A DNA stretch of 64,000 bases from Leptasterias polaris (GCA_037783415.1 JAZGTN010000089.1:2790001-2854000); one strand, 5' to 3'; numbered from the stretch's first letter, positions 43,649 through 57,114 are shown. Program-made: numbers and translations. Notes: generated by a model from the letters alone, not told the origin.

Positions 43649-44419
43649 CAGAATTTGGAAAGGACCACAAACGTTATAAATGGTCATGGAGTATCTTTCC
43701 CGAACTCTAAACCCATGCCTTGCAACACACTTATCCATTCCTAACACAACAAAACAAGAAACGAATGAAGCACTTATTTCTTGGTAACAACCTAACAAAA
43801 TAATTGGCCTCAGTACAAACCAAACTGTCAAAACAAAGAACGCTATTTCTTCCCTAAAATGAAAACCCTGGAGGCAAAGTTTACTGAATACATTTTTTTA
43901 TCTCCTGAATACAAACCATAAGAATACCCAGGATGTAAACAGCCAGAAGACCTAGTTATTTGCTATAAACAGAATCAAAACGGAACTCTCTCAATAAGGC
44001 CAGCCCACCACCCCCAACATTCATTCACGACAGTTACGACGGCTAACAATGTTTCATTATCGACAACCAGAGATTCACATTTCTAGCTTGTGGGGGCAGA
44101 GCTCCGGCGCCCAATACTTGTATATGTTTCTTTTCTAGTTCTATTCTGCCATTCGTATTGAGTTGAAGAGATGGGGGGGAAAAATCAATTCAGAAAAGGT
44201 TAGAGTGATACACTGCGGGGCAACATTAACATTTGTGCGGGCAACATTAACATTTGTGCGGGCCACCTACTGTAGTCTTACAGTTCCCTAAAGCAAACCG
44301 TTCCGACATGACGAACAGTAATATTCATGAACACACTATGTCATTTTTATTGCATTCTCTTTGAATTTGTTGCCAGAAAACAAAGCAATGTGTACTCTAC
44401 TATCAGTGCTTCTGTGAAA
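43649..44419. other. Gene-free interval
   Basis: Only a short direct duplication (gggcaacattaacatttgtg, at about 44218 and 44239) was noted. Confidence 0.5.
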
Positions 44420-44552
44420 CCTGCAGCCGATTTCACGAAATACTATCTCGAGTTAGGACGAGTAACTCGTCCTAACTTAAGACTAGTCCTATCTCTTAGC
44501 ATTGCCTAGGACTAGTCCTAAGTTAGGAAGAGTTTGGTGAAATCGACAGCAG
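44420..44552. mobile_element. Small palindromic MITE with GATTTCAC arms
   Basis: Ends CCTGCaGCCGATTTCACgaa and, inverted, GTGAAATCGaCAGCAGG. Inside are inverted TTAGGACGAGT / ACTCGTCCTAA and GACTAGTCCTA words. Confidence 0.85.
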
Positions 44553-45654
44553 GAAACATAATTTACAAAAACTTTCTTGTTTTCCCCTTTTTGAATAGTA
44601 TTATCATGTATTTGGCCACTGATACAAAAAACCACATAAAGCAAAATAAAATAAACTGTAATTGTGATACAAGGAAATTAGCAATTGCAAGCACCCTCAT
44701 GTGGTTAAAAGCACGGTCAATTGAATGTACATGAATCTAAACTGAGGTTGGAAGATAAAATAGGATGGCCCCTTTATGGTGCAATCAAATTCAGTATCAT
44801 GATTGCAAATGCACACAGAGACTTTAGGACAATGATTGAGAATGAATTATTCAAATCTGTAAAGTACAGCCATGGTATGGTACTGGTAACCTCAGACCAG
44901 GCCTGGAATTATAAGGAGGCCATGGCCTGTTGCCCCTGGTCTTGGCCTTGGTGCCCCTTTAAAAAGTTTCCCAAAGACAGTTTTTTTAATGAAAGTCCCC
45001 TTTGCAAAATGAAAATGGCCATACGCTATTAATAATGATGAAACTCTAAGCCTGTAAGACCATGCCCAAATGAAGCGGCTACGGCTACGGCTACTGTAGC
45101 AATGATGAAGAATAGGCCTTTTCAGCGATCAAGTCATAGCCACTGCCGAAACACTCAATCCAAACAGTAGCCTTATTGGGTGGGTTTTTTTCTCTTGAAT
45201 TAAATGTGAATAAAATATCATGAATTTTGTCTGCAACGTCATATTCCTTCAAAAGTAAAGCAAGAATGGATGAATAGATTTCAACACAACGAACAGTGGG
45301 AAAAGGTGTATATTATCAATCAGAAAGTGATGTTTGTTATCGAGTCTTGACAATAGCTTATGACGGAACTGAAAACTGCAATGTACACTATGCACATGAA
45401 AGCAACATTCCCACAGTAACACAACCCAAGTCCGATTCAATTCCCACACAGTGACTCAGACGTGAATTTGAGTCATCATTTTACCTGTGCGTACTTTTGA
45501 TAATAATAATGATAGTAGTGGGTTGGGCTCGCACATACATAAATAGCACCAGCAACATCGGACTCGGCATGTTCTTGTACGCAAATCTACATCTTAGTTC
45601 AATTCTAACTCCAATAATAACTACATTAACCCTAACAGACTAGACCCTTGGGTA
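44553..45654. other. Gene-free interval
   Basis: No exon recognised. A purine/pyrimidine-rich 'ggaggccatggcc' stretch at about 44915-44945. Confidence 0.45.
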
Positions 45655-45950
45655 AACATACTGCCCAAATCCTTCTATATCCTTCAGATTAAAGTTGTCA
45701 TAAACCTAAAGTGCCCAAATCCTTCTATATCCTTCAGATTAAAGTTGTCATAAACCTAAAGTGCCCAAAATCCTTCTATATCCTTCTCCTTATTGTAAAT
45801 ATACATATTAGCCCAAATCCTTCTAAATCCTTTTGAGACAGAAGTTAGGGAGTCAACTTTGTGATTTACTTTAGGTGCTCTGCTGGGGCAAATATGTCAG
45901 CTTTATTACAATCTCCACCCCTAAAAGCCCAAATCCTTCTCAATCCTGCA
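45655..45950. repeat. 'gcccaaatccttctatatcc' repeat cluster
   Basis: One 51-bp unit is tandemly duplicated (45664-45765). Five further dispersed copies of 'gcccaaatccttct' run up to 45945. Confidence 0.85.
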
Positions 45951-46184
45951 CTTTGGCAATGAGGATATTGAAGGACTTAATAACAAAGTCCTGTAAAGAG
46001 TACAAATTCACCGCAAGGTACTCAAGGCACTAAAACAAGGACAAACAAAAGCAGTTACAAAATTAGTTTTGTCATGAGATACATTTTGATTAATTAACGG
46101 TTTGTAAGGTTTGTAAAGGCTGGTTTTTATTTTTTGAACGATTGTCAGTTTTAGTTCAAATTGATAGGTGTAAGAAATAAAATA

Positions 46185-46350
46185 AACTTTGGGTTGAACA
46201 AAGAATAATTAATTAGAGTGGGACTTGAACCTGGACCTCCAGATTAACATTCCGGAGCGCTCTACCGACTGAGCATCTAGCCATATCGTCGGCGGTCTCC
46301 CTACTTTGTCAATATCTTTACAAAATAGGGAGACTAGCATTTTCGTGAAA
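46185..46350 (-). mobile_element. SINE B copy with inverted partial copy
   Basis: On the minus strand the A-box region 'tagatgctcagtcggtagag' leads to GGTTCAAGTCC, then the 'attctttgttcaaccc' tail. A plus-strand 'caatatctttacaaaatagg' fragment of the same family abuts it. Confidence 0.82.
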
Positions 46351-47300
46351 CAAAAGTTTGAAAATGTAAAAACATTGTATGCCGCTATTATTATCCAGGA
46401 AGTGCACACAAATCTTAGGAATCATGTAACCTTAAGTAGGTCTTGTGCAATAAAACAACATTATCACAAAATCGAGATACAACATTTTTGCACTGAGTGT
46501 TTCTCGTTGAGTGACACAACTTTTATTACAAAAATGGGATATGATATTTTTGCAATTAAAAAACGATACTTAATTTTCTTTAAAAATGTTGGAATCAATA
46601 TTGGAATTACATTTATGATGCAGGTAAATGAGTTGTTTTGAATAACAAAAAATCATAAATCTTTAGTCTGGAAGTTTCCTTCAAAAAAATCACTACCAAA
46701 TTTCTATCAGAAATACAACGCACAAGAAATTCCTCTTCCTAAAACTTATTCCCTTTTTTGTTATTTGATAAATTAAAAATAAGATATGAAGGAGCACAAA
46801 ATCTCTTCAAACCGATGAATAAGTCCATCACTAGTATCTTTGTTGAGTATCCACTTCCGAAGGCCTTGGGCACACCTTTGTCTGCTGAAACACAAAGTAA
46901 TCACATTTGCAACTTTATTTGAGGCATGTCTGTGTATGACCTGGCTGGGCCAAATATCACAGCTCTGCTTTCAGCATTACGCTAATGGTAATACAAGTAG
47001 ATTTACATTCTTTAACATGCCGTTAGCGCAAAATCCTAGAAGTTTATTACAGAAGCAGGCAGGAAATTCTGATCAAAGGTGTAAAGGCCGCAAGTTTAGA
47101 AACAATCCAAGAGACACGGCAGCCGGCCTTAAATTACACTCGTTTGAGGCAAGGACCATGAGCATTGTAGCAATCTCCTCCCTTGCTTTCCCTAAAGTCA
47201 AGGTCTACAAAAGGTAAATGCCAGGCACTCATGTAATGTATCTTTCTTTTCTTCATCAAAATTTAATATAAACCTATGGATATTAAACTAAGTTTGCATG
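46351..47300. other. Gene-free interval with MITE fragment
   Basis: The 125-codon ORF at 46840-47217 runs through 'ctgggccaaatatcacagct', a diverged half of the GGGCCCAATTTC MITE family, so it is not called as a gene. Confidence 0.5.
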
Positions 47301-47306
47301 TATGTA

Positions 47307-47372
47307 CAATAAGCGCTGTGGTCTAAATGAAATGGCGCTATATAAAAGCCAAGTGTGTGTATGTATGTATGT
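47307..47372 (+). mobile_element. SINE A tail fragment
   Basis: 'aatggcgctatataaaagcc' followed by a GTAT/GTGT microsatellite, as in the 3' end of SINE A. Confidence 0.6.
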
Positions 47373-48301
47373 AATAATTCACATGGTACGGGAGTTAGGT
47401 ACAGGCTGCAAAAGTGCATGGTTCAAATCACATTATAACAAATCCCCCCTCAACAGAGGAGAACTGGGGCAGTTTAGATGCTTTGCCCAATTAATCTTCA
47501 TATAGAGGTGCACATGTGACACACGATATCTCAACTCCGGCAATTTTCACTTCTATAAATTGTCACCTCGGACGCTTCATCAACAACAATACCCCGAGGC
47601 CTGCACGCTGATTTACATGTATACCTTCACAACAAGTTCCGGATTCCGGATGTAGCGACTCTGAGAAATGAGATACCCCGATTGAATTGCAATCGAAAGA
47701 TTCACCCCAGCCTGCCTATATTATTTCAGATTGATTGCCCCGGTCGGCCTACGCCGTTTGTAATATTCTTGTTCGGCGTACACTGTGACAAGTGATTTCC
47801 GCCCCAGACTCACGAGTGTAAACGCATTTGTGTGAAAAACGGCAGCTGTTTTCTAAGAGGTACTGTATTCCTCCCCCATCTACGCCACGCCACGCCACGC
47901 CGGGTCAACAATTACCACAAGATTGAACACCAATTAAGATGGAAATCTTTGCCAGTGGCAAATAATTTGTATAATTTGAGAAAATTATCTCTTACGTTAG
48001 ACACTATTTTTAATTCTTTCTACAAAAGAAAATTACTACACAATACTGCTTAGTATTTTCTAGCACTACGCTCCATCACACAAAGTCTCTTCTAATACTG
48101 TACATCAATAACTCAAGACTGCTTAGTAGTTGTCGGCTAAACACCTGCTAAGAAATAATTGTTGTAGTACCAGGTAAAGAAAATATGTAACGCATCACGC
48201 ATCAAGGTGCATATTCAAAAGCATATAAATACTTCTAATAACGGGGAAATTTGAGAGTGACCCAAAATAGGGAGTAAATAATTTACAGACATTCAACTAC
48301 T
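47373..48301. other. Gene-free interval
   Basis: Includes a more CpG-rich stretch (about 47520-47900, with 'cgccacgccacgccacgccg'). A B-box-like 'ggttcaaatca' is at about 47421. No exon seen. Confidence 0.45.
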
Positions 48302-48640
48302 CTAATATACACAGAATGATATCAACCTTGGATGTCGGCAGACCGGATCTCTGAGATTTACAGTCTGAGTCTGCCATGGCCTCATCTTCTTATCTTCTTT
48401 AACAGCAAACCCAAGGGCAACCAGAGAGGCCAATTCATCAACAACAACACAGTCAACAACCAATAATAGGCTCGCTGCCACTACTGGAGGGTAAACACTG
48501 TCAACTGAGATCTGTGTCATTCTGTGGCCATCTTGGTCTGTTTCCCTAAACACAGTACTGTGTAAAGTATAGGGAAGCAAGAGGACCTGACTATTTTCAA
48601 TGCCAGCCTCAGTCTGCCACATTAGATCTAACAAAGACAA
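48302..48640 (-). other. Unidentified 112-codon ORF
   Basis: Open minus-strand frame containing DSVYPPVVAASLLLVVDCVV. It lacks any family I recognise. An acceptor-like TTGTTAG lies just upstream on the minus strand, but no matching donor or partner exon was found. It could be chance, or a diverged exon of another gene. Confidence 0.2.
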
Positions 48641-48952
48641 TTAATTTTAACTTGTGTCAGAGTACAATTGTAGAACAAAAACAGAGAAAATAAGCATAAT
48701 TTGTGACCCACGCCAAAGTTTTCAAAAAGAGTGAGATGGCATTATAGAGTGAAGACAACCCAAACATCAGCCTCGATATCAATGTGATGTGATGTAAAAA
48801 CATTCTACGTTAATAGAAATATTTACCTTCTAGACCCCAATTAATTCAATGAGCAAATAACCAAGTTTTTAGCAATGGCAGAAAGCGCCTGATTTTTGGC
48901 ATGAGGGATTCATACTGTTTCTGTTTGGAAACAGAAACAGAAAACAAACGTA

Positions 48953-49270
48953 AAAACAAGCCTTCATACGTTCCTTTATTTCTTGATTGTAAACAGCAAT
49001 GTTCTCACTGTATGTTAATTTTGTACAATAGAAGGCAACACACATAATGTACGCATGCAATATATGTGTATGAACAAGAAATTAGTAGTCCTATGCATTT
49101 AATAAAAAGTTAAAACAAGCCTTCATACGTTCCTTTATTTCTTGATTGTAAACAGCAATGTTCTCACTGTATGTTAATTTTGTACAATAGAAGGCAACAC
49201 ACATAATGTACGCATGCAATATATGTGTATGAACAAGAAATTAGTAGTCCTATGCATTTAATAAAAAGTA
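48953..49270. repeat. 159-bp tandem duplication
   Basis: Two virtually identical 159-bp copies begin 'aaaacaagccttcatacg' and end 'atgcatttaataaaaagt'. Confidence 0.97.
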
Positions 49271-50524
49271 ATCATTTCAAATGTATTGTTGAATTTGTCT
49301 ACCTGCAATAAATATGTAGTCTATATTTAATGAGACAAAGGTTATACATTGATTGACAATGCGATAATTACCATTACATCTCTTGGAGGTCAAGACACAC
49401 CCATTGTAAAGGTCTATTATCTGCAGTTCATCTGCACCTAGACTGCCCGAATCTGGCATATAATCTCTCCTTCAACAACCTTGGATTACACTGTCCCAAG
49501 CACTCCCCAGTCCACACCAGCCACAGAGGATACTGGGGGAAACAATCTAATCATGTATGGCAAAAGCTCTCAGCGCGCTGATTGCATTACACTGTGACTG
49601 AGCATGTGACATCCAGTAACTAAGCTCTCACATTTATGTGGGAGACCGTTTTTACGCAGTGCTGCACAATCCTGTGTTTTTCCCACAAAAACCAAAGGGA
49701 CATGGCCTTTCAGCAAGGACTGTACTGGAGCCACCATAATTTTCTGACATTTTCAGTGAACAATGTACACCCCAGCAGTGTTTCTCATCATTCAAAGTGA
49801 GGTGGCCAACAACACTACTTTCAGTGACCATCTCGCCCATTTTTTCGCAATACCACCACTTCTCTATGAAGATTTGCCATACAGGAAATCCAAATCATGA
49901 TATTTTCATTTTGTGTCATTTATTAGCTTTTTCCTTGACCTCTTTGCGTCGGGAACTCACATTTGTATACGGTGAAGATGAAATTATCACGCATTTGTGT
50001 GAGCGCTGCATTCCGGTCAGTTTGCAGGCTGCGTCAATTTCGCTTCAATCATCAATTTCAATTTTTACCACCACGCTCAGTTCACCAGCCAGGGGGAAAC
50101 ACTTCACTGCGGGTAATTTTATTATTTCTGAGTTGGCCTCATTTTAACATGCTGAACATGATCAAATATTGTGTATCCTGGACAACATGTGTAGAAAGAC
50201 CATGATTCAGCGACAGGAGTCCACGCACAGTGAGAAGACAGCAATAAACCTTTGTCATGCTGTCCCGATCTTTGTCATGTCCCCTGTGTGAATTACCAAC
50301 AAACGAATGACAAGTCTCATTATAACAAAAAGGGGGTCAGACTATATTGCTTTTATCAGCTTCGGTTTGGAAAAACAACATGGCTTTTGTAAAATTGAAC
50401 AAGTTAATTGTGAGCTACATGTATTCACTGTGTAGCCATACCCTAAAAAAATTGTGGTGGCATTCTATGGATTTTATTCCCTTCTAACCCGTAAACACAC
50501 TAATAATAAGCACAAAATTTGATG
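49271..50524. other. Gene-free interval
   Basis: Nothing recognised; short ORFs without support. Confidence 0.5.
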
Positions 50525-50692
50525 CTAGCTCCAGCCCAATTACATATTAGCTGTTTAGCCGCAAAATTCGCTTGACAAATTTATTTGCTTAGCACAAATA
50601 AGCAAAGTATCAGTCACAAGCAATGTACATCAGCATGAATTCTCTGTGCTCAGCAAACTTTGGTGCATCTTTATGAATTCAGGCCCAGATCT
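50525..50692. mobile_element. Diverged CCCAATTxCAT / TGAATTCAGGCCCAG MITE
   Basis: Ends 'ccagcccaattacatattag' and 'ctttatgaattcaggcccag' with internal 'gcttagcacaaataagcaaa'. A poor match to the GGGCCCAATTTC family. Confidence 0.55.
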
Positions 50693-52340
50693 GTTGTGGT
50701 ACAATGCATTCTAAACTGACAATGAGTCAACATCATCCAGTTACCCACTTGTCATGCTACCGGATGCAGCCAAGTGCATTAGATGCTGGGACAATGATTT
50801 GGGCAGGAAGACGAGACGAACAGAGATCTAAGATGCAGTCGTTGAAGTAATCCCCCACCATCTCCCAAGAAACCTTCCCCTAGACTTGACTCAAGTAAAA
50901 CATCACCAAAGATGAGGCTGGATATCAGGATCGCAAGGATGAGACAGAGCAATCTCCCTGCTCATGTTGATCCTGAGTTCTGTATTCATTTCAATTTTCA
51001 AGACTCTTTCAACAAAGGGCTCGGGCCACAAGAATGTTCTCTTTTTCCCAGATTGGCAGACGTCAATGAGGTAGATTACATGTATACATTTCATTCATGC
51101 TCCTTCCTGCAGTCATCACATACCAGCCTCCCACAAGTCTTAGGGGACTTAATAAGAAGCAAAAAAGTGAAAGCAAAAATGTTGTTTGTTTTTGTTTTTG
51201 TTGTTTATTTTCAAAATTATTATCAACAATTGATGAGAAGCAAAGCTCACTTATTCAGGGTTTTTTCCCATTCAACTAAACACTGTGAATCAGATTATTA
51301 TTTATTTTTTTCAAAACAATTTAAAAACATTTAAGTGATTTGTGACTTATCTGAGATTCAAAATCAACCTTAGTGAATCGTATCTCAAACCCAAATGACT
51401 CAAGATTTTGACACAGACTTGAGGATTGTGGACTCTGATACAAGACATGTATGTATGTATAGTCTTTATTTTCCAATTATAACAGTTAATAAAAAAACAA
51501 GAAATCACAATACTGTATACAAAATTATGTTGTAGTTGTTCAACCCCAAATTGTTAAAAAATACACATGTGGTTTTTAAATTATACATTCATTAATATTT
51601 ACTTTTTTAGACAGAAATTGTTAATTATTTGTAAAACAGTTGTACATATGTAAGGGTTGTTAAATGCAATACTTTTTCATTTTTTTAAACCAGTGGATGG
51701 ACTGTAATATATATATTTCAACAAAACTAATTGGCTTGTAATTTATTTTTATGCTGATCATAACAAATGCTCATAACAGGGCTGGTTAACATTATACGCA
51801 GCGCTTCTTTAGCCACTCTTTAAATGTAAAGCCCACGCGCTAATCTGCACCCCACCGGAAATCATCTTGCCACGATGACATTAAGTACCGTTATTTTCAT
51901 TTCTCCCGATCTTTATTTTCGTCCTGCCCAGGGACTCATATTGTGCAGTATCTCGATTCAGTGAGCGCCAGTTCCGATGCAAACAGATTGTGGCCATGTA
52001 GCGCTTCAATTAAGACCAGCTCGCGTCAGCACTCTTGTGTTTTTTCCCCCCAGGAGTGCTTTCTCTGGGGGTTCCAGCGCAACGGAGCGATCAGGGCACA
52101 TCCGGTAGTGAAAGCTGATGCGGGGGATAATGGGCCACAACAATTACATTGCAAACTCTAAATTATATGCACGTAAATGATTGGGAAATTACATACAGGA
52201 GGCATGATGAGTCTTGCAGGTCTCCATGTTCAAAAAAAGAAAACAACTATTGTACTACATGTACCTATGCTAGACACACTTAATGTAGATACACCGCATG
52301 TTCTACACAATATGTACAGAAAGCATTGTGTTAGCCAGAG
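50693..52340. other. Gene-free interval; more GC-rich at 51820-52140
   Basis: The 140-codon ORF at 50912-51334 has no recognisable domain. 51820-52140 is CpG-richer than its surroundings ('gcgcttcaattaagaccagc', 'agctcgcgtcagcac') and could be regulatory, but nothing decisive is visible. Confidence 0.4.
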
Positions 52341-52490
52341 GGGTGTCTGGGTGTCTTTTGGACACCCTGTTTTAAATTTGGACACCCTGTTTTATCTGTC
52401 ATTTTTCAAGTAAATGTATTGTAAGTGCACAATATTTGGACACCCAGTTTTAAAATTTCCAGCAAATTTTGACACCCATTTACCAAATCC
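52341..52490. repeat. 'ggacaccctgttttaaattt' repeats
   Basis: Five diverged ~20-30-bp units built on 'tttggacaccctgtttta'. Confidence 0.8.
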
Positions 52491-52904
52491 TGGCTAAAAC
52501 CTTGACAGAAAAGTACAGCACATGAAGGCCTTAGTTAAGTTCTTCCTCTGTGCTGTTCACAAATAGTCAACGACGGGAAAGGTCTGAAGCAGGGTTCTGC
52601 AATTCTTGTCCCTATTACAAGCTAATGTGTTAGTCCATGAAATATTCATGGTAAAAAACACAGCTTTAAACAGGTGAGATTTGAGTTATTGATGGAACAA
52701 AATTGTTTGCCCCTGAAAATGATGCCTCCTAGGATCAAGGATGTTTCTGTAGCATTTGTTTGAAAGTGAAAGTCATCCAGGAATACAATCAATATCAAAC
52801 TTCCAAGGAATCTACAAGCCTGGAATATCATTCAAGAATGGGGAAAATCTGTCTTGTTTTTCAGAGAAAGTAAACATGAAAACATAACCCCAATTTATTT
52901 GTGT

Positions 52905-53275
52905 CCTACATTGGCTGGCCATCCAACAACGCATCAAATTCAAGATCCTCCTTCCCACTTTACAATCCTGTGATGGACTAGCACCATGCTACAACATCAA
53001 AGAACTCATCACACCCAAACTGCAAACTTCTTCCATACATCTCCGCTCATCATCCACACCAACAATCTTCCCATTATTCTACGGGATTCCCTGACTGTGA
53101 ACACTTTCAAAAATAGATTGAAAACATAGGCCTACCTATTTATTTCAACTTCATGACTGCTTTTTCTTTAGATATTAAGCTATTTTATGTTTTTTTGTAA
53201 TTATTTGTAAAGCGCTTAGAAAGACTGCATATAGGCCTAAAGTGCTTTCTAAATGTTGATAATTTATTACAAGAC
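52905..53275 (+). mobile_element. LINE 3' end, relic
   Basis: The plus-strand frame reads HWLAIQQRIKFKILL-like residues (WLAIQQRIKFKILLPTLQ), then GLAPCY and LRSSSTP, then after a stop FKNRLKTY-like sequence. This is the conserved C-terminus of CR1/L2/Jockey-type reverse transcriptases (LHWLP...RI.FKVLLLTYK.LNGLAP.Y). 5'-truncated and frameshifted. The tail carries 'gtaaagcgcttagaaagac'. Confidence 0.88.
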
Positions 53276-53659
53276 CAGGGCAAAGGTAGCTGTGGCCTTT
53301 GAAATATTCTACCACATTCTACATAAAGTACATCCGCACTTTCAGGATGTCAACTTCACAATATCAAGATGTCAATGGCTATGCCAACCTGACATTGCTT
53401 GGCCTAAAGTTTGATCCCTCCTTTACTGGCTAAATTTGTGAATGTTACACGATGACATGCTTATTGCTTTGGTCTCACTACTAAAAGATTTCTCCGGGAA
53501 ACTTTATAAGCTGTAAGCTCTACTGTCTCATGGGTTTTTCTTTGAAAGTTGATATCCAAGTGTTCTAATTCTAAACGCTTTTGTTTTGAACCGCACATTT
53601 TATTTTTTAGAGAACATGATAATTTGTGAAGTAAATTTGTTTATGATACTTACAAAGAA

Positions 53660-54175
53660 ATGACAGCATTTCAGAAAGGAAAATTACAAGTAGGGTGATA
53701 CACATATGTACATGTAGATTGGTTTTTGTCCACTTAGTTCTAATTTATATGCAAAATTATAAAAAAGGATACAATTAAAGTCATATGTGAAAGTTTCAGC
53801 TAAATACAGCTGAATTTCAGCTGAATACAGTGTCTACTTGCTGAGAAAACAGCAACAAACTGTCAAGGTAATTTCACAAGAACGTCAAATCCATCCGCAA
53901 TTAATGAGGTGACAGCGGGTACCAACCGCATCTCTGGCCGCAGCATTTGGGACACCAACCCTCAGAAATCTGAAAAACGATATATGCATACATAGTTTCT
54001 CAGATTCAAATGTTTCGGGGTAAAATGTTATCCAAACCATATTAGTTTGAAGTGAATCCTTTCTCAAAGTAGTTTATACTATCAACAGTTGCGGTGCTTC
54101 TCAACAAGTAAGTTTTAATGGTCATTGATTGTTGGAGTACCAATCTACAGTATGACCCTACCTTTAAGAGTAACA
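53660..54175. mobile_element. TTAA-type TIR element, copy 2 (empty site)
   Basis: Shares 'gtgaaagtttcagctaaata', 'gtgtctacttgctgag' and 'ccctcagaaatctga' with 22749-23964. Ends TATGACCCTACCTTTAA at about 54174. 'gatacaattaaagtc' at about 53768 is the uninterrupted version of the nested insertion site. Left boundary approximate. Confidence 0.75.
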
Positions 54176-54889
54176 CATTTTATATCAGATCAAAAACTCA
54201 ATAATCCATCTCTCTGATATGAATTGTATAAATTGTCCGAACTTTAGGGTTTTTATGGCCATTTAGTGCTCTTGTCTGCACAGCCTTTTAGTGGTCTACT
54301 GCACACAAGACACCATTATACCACCTCCCCATGAACTGCAGCTCCACCTCTGTGTATGGTAACCAACCTGACCTTGACCTGACTAGGAATGTGACACCTT
54401 CTGCTGCACACTGGGCACTTCCCTGGATGGGACTCTGTGAACCCCATCACCTTCTCTGCATGACTGACAAACACAACATGGGCACAGCCAGCCAGTACAA
54501 TGACTGTATAAAACAAGTTCATGTGTACACTTACTCTGAATTTATGCAATGGATTGCTAGTGCACAAACCAATTATATCATACAATATGTAGTTGATGCA
54601 CTGTACTGTACATTTGCACTCCAAATCAAATGCTTTTAATACTTGCATAACACCTACATTTTTCCTTATTTAGTACTTTTCATGTTTCATGCTGTTCAAA
54701 TTAATCCCCAATTCTAAATTTGAAATTCTACATGACCAAAATTATCTGAAATGAACATTAAGGGTCATTTTTGCAACTATGTGTACAAAGTAGGCCTATA
54801 GGAAAGGCGTGACACAATGCATGAAGTTTGTTGTTTTAAAAATATAAAAAGCAGCATTTACATTGTACAAAACCTTCTTTCATACAGCT
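54176..54889. other. Gene-free interval
   Basis: Overlapping open frames on both strands (54316-54648, about 102-110 codons) have no recognisable domain and no splice support. Confidence 0.45.
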
Positions 54890-55065
54890 ATTTAAGCAGA
54901 AAATGATGCTTAAAATTGTTCCCTAAGCAAAAATGAGCAGGATACCAGTCACAGGTGGTACATGTGCCATGGTATTTGGGCCAGTAACCTCATTCTGTTA
55001 AGCATACTTTGGTTGTGCTTAGCTACCATTTTATGAAAGCAGCTCTATGAAATTGGGCCTTGGTC
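54890..55065. mobile_element. GGGCCCAATTTCATAG MITE, diverged
   Basis: Right end AGCTCTATGAAATTGGGCCT; left half 'agctatttaagcagaaaatg'. Degraded left terminus. Confidence 0.65.
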
Positions 55066-57114
55066 TTAGTTACCAAGGTCCCCTTCGCTGTTTTTTTGTG
55101 TCTTTCTGCCTCCAAGACTTTTTGATCTCAGGGGGAAAATATTTCCTTCCCCAAGGAAGGTTTGGGAAAAGAATAAGTGGCTGGCATTCAAGGCTATTTG
55201 AAGCTTGGTTTGATCATCTACAGGGTCATGGAATTTGATTTGGGCATTCAGTATTGTCACCTCAGGAGACAGGCTAGTATTGACTGGCAACGTTCATTTT
55301 GTTTAACGTAGTGCGATATCCCAACACGAATTACTGTCCGCAACACGAATTACTGGAGAAGAGATATCTGTATCACACGAACATCTGGATCATAAATTTC
55401 GATCCAGATTTATAGACTTGCCCAGTCCTAAGTCAGCCTCCCAAACAGTCAATGTAGCGCCCTCTACCGGTGGCTAATAGTAATACAAAAACAGCGTCGC
55501 CAATCAAGACTAGAGACAGGCATGTCAAAATGCTAGAAAACAATGTTTTTATGTATTTGCATTTTGACTTGTGTGCTTAATAGCAACTAAAAACACTGCC
55601 ATATCAAGACTTTGTTGTGCAGTTTAGGTGATCTCTTGTTCATATTGGCCTACATATAGCCCTTGCAAACTCTCGTAAGTCCATCAAAATCATGGAGAAT
55701 GTGGATGATTTTGAAGGATTGTCATTCATCTGTTGCCTACATGTACATGAGGTAGTAGGAGTCCTATAAAACTCCTCTCTAATGATTTTGAAGGACAGAA
55801 GCAGTAGGAATCAAACATAAACTCCTCTCGCCTGACTTTGAATGATTGTGGAGATTAACATCAAGGGGATTGTGCTGATAGCAAAACGTACAATGTGAAT
55901 GGCACACTGCACACAAGCATTGTTGAGTACAACTTCATATTTTGTGAACATACAGTACGCAGTGCGCATATGTGTTTTCTAAATGCGATCACGGAAAATA
56001 AGTACATGTACCACACATGTAACTACTTCCACACACACATTCCCGAATTTTGACTGGTAACAAATAAGTATGAACCAAAAAAAGTTGTTTAAAAAACAAC
56101 CTTTATCCACGTGTCTCGGTGACAAGCAAGCAGAGCCCCCCCTCCCCAGTTTTCCAACCTTTTACTTTGAGGTAATGCAGGGTTTACATTAAGGGCAATC
56201 AGTTGATGAACGGCCAATTTCTTACTTCCTACAGAGGAAATGACTATGAGGATTCCTGGATTGTATATAATGTACCTGGGATGGCGATGTGTGTATGATG
56301 ATTGGGTGTTGCTACTGTGCACTACATGATGTTGTTGTACAATGTTCTACAAGAACAAGATTAAGGCAGGAACGGGGAAAAGAATCTTTCAAATATCATG
56401 TTCAATTTCTATGAACATTAATTGACTTAGGCCTTCATACTAATAGTACATATGAAGATGTGTACTTCATAATCTTTTTTTCCCTTCTTATTTTTCTTTT
56501 TTGCAATTAAACCAACTCTACCCTTTTCAGAGTTGCTTCCTCTTTGAAGAAAATGCTTGCAAAATCAATTCTTTTCCCTGTTTGTCTCTTCTTCAACTTA
56601 CCTAGATTGCCCGCTGTCTGTGTGAAAAGTCTAGGTACATGTACAACTGTACACGTATTTACTAGTAACATAATATCTCTGTACATGTATTTATGATCTG
56701 TCAACGATCTGTGCCCATGAGTTCCTATGCAGTTATTATTAGAACCACAGCTGTTTCAGCTTTGACTGACAGTGTTTTCTAAGATGCAAATGTGGAGACC
56801 TGTCCCATGCACACTTTACAAATGAGATTCATCAATAATGTTCTCATGACTTAATTGGAATGGACTGAGGTCAACTCAAACAACTTCACTTTAAAACAAA
56901 AACCTGTACAATGTCATGAAGCTCAGTATGAGGTGTGTACTTCTGGTCAATTTTATCATTACATTTTGTAAAACTTTAATAGCATTATTAAATCTTTCTG
57001 GTAATGAAACCTAGGGTTCCTCCAAAGCGACTAGAACTGTATCCCATTGGCCACTGTATCCCATATTATAACTATGTAGAGAAGACAATGATGGAATGAT
57101 CAGTTTTGGATATG
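55066..57114. other. Gene-free interval
   Basis: About 2 kb without a recognised exon. Noted: a short duplication 'caacacgaattactg' at about 55324/55340, 'gtagcgccctctaccgg' at 55452, and repeated 'actcctctc..tga.tttgaa.ga' words at 55770-55860. Confidence 0.5.

Noticed and set aside
50912..51334. 140-codon plus-strand ORF
   Set aside because: No family resemblance and rich in low-complexity VFVFVV; no splice evidence.
54316..54648. Overlapping 110- and 102-codon ORFs on opposite strands
   Set aside because: Neither has a recognisable motif; mirror-image open frames of this length are expected by chance in 64 kb.
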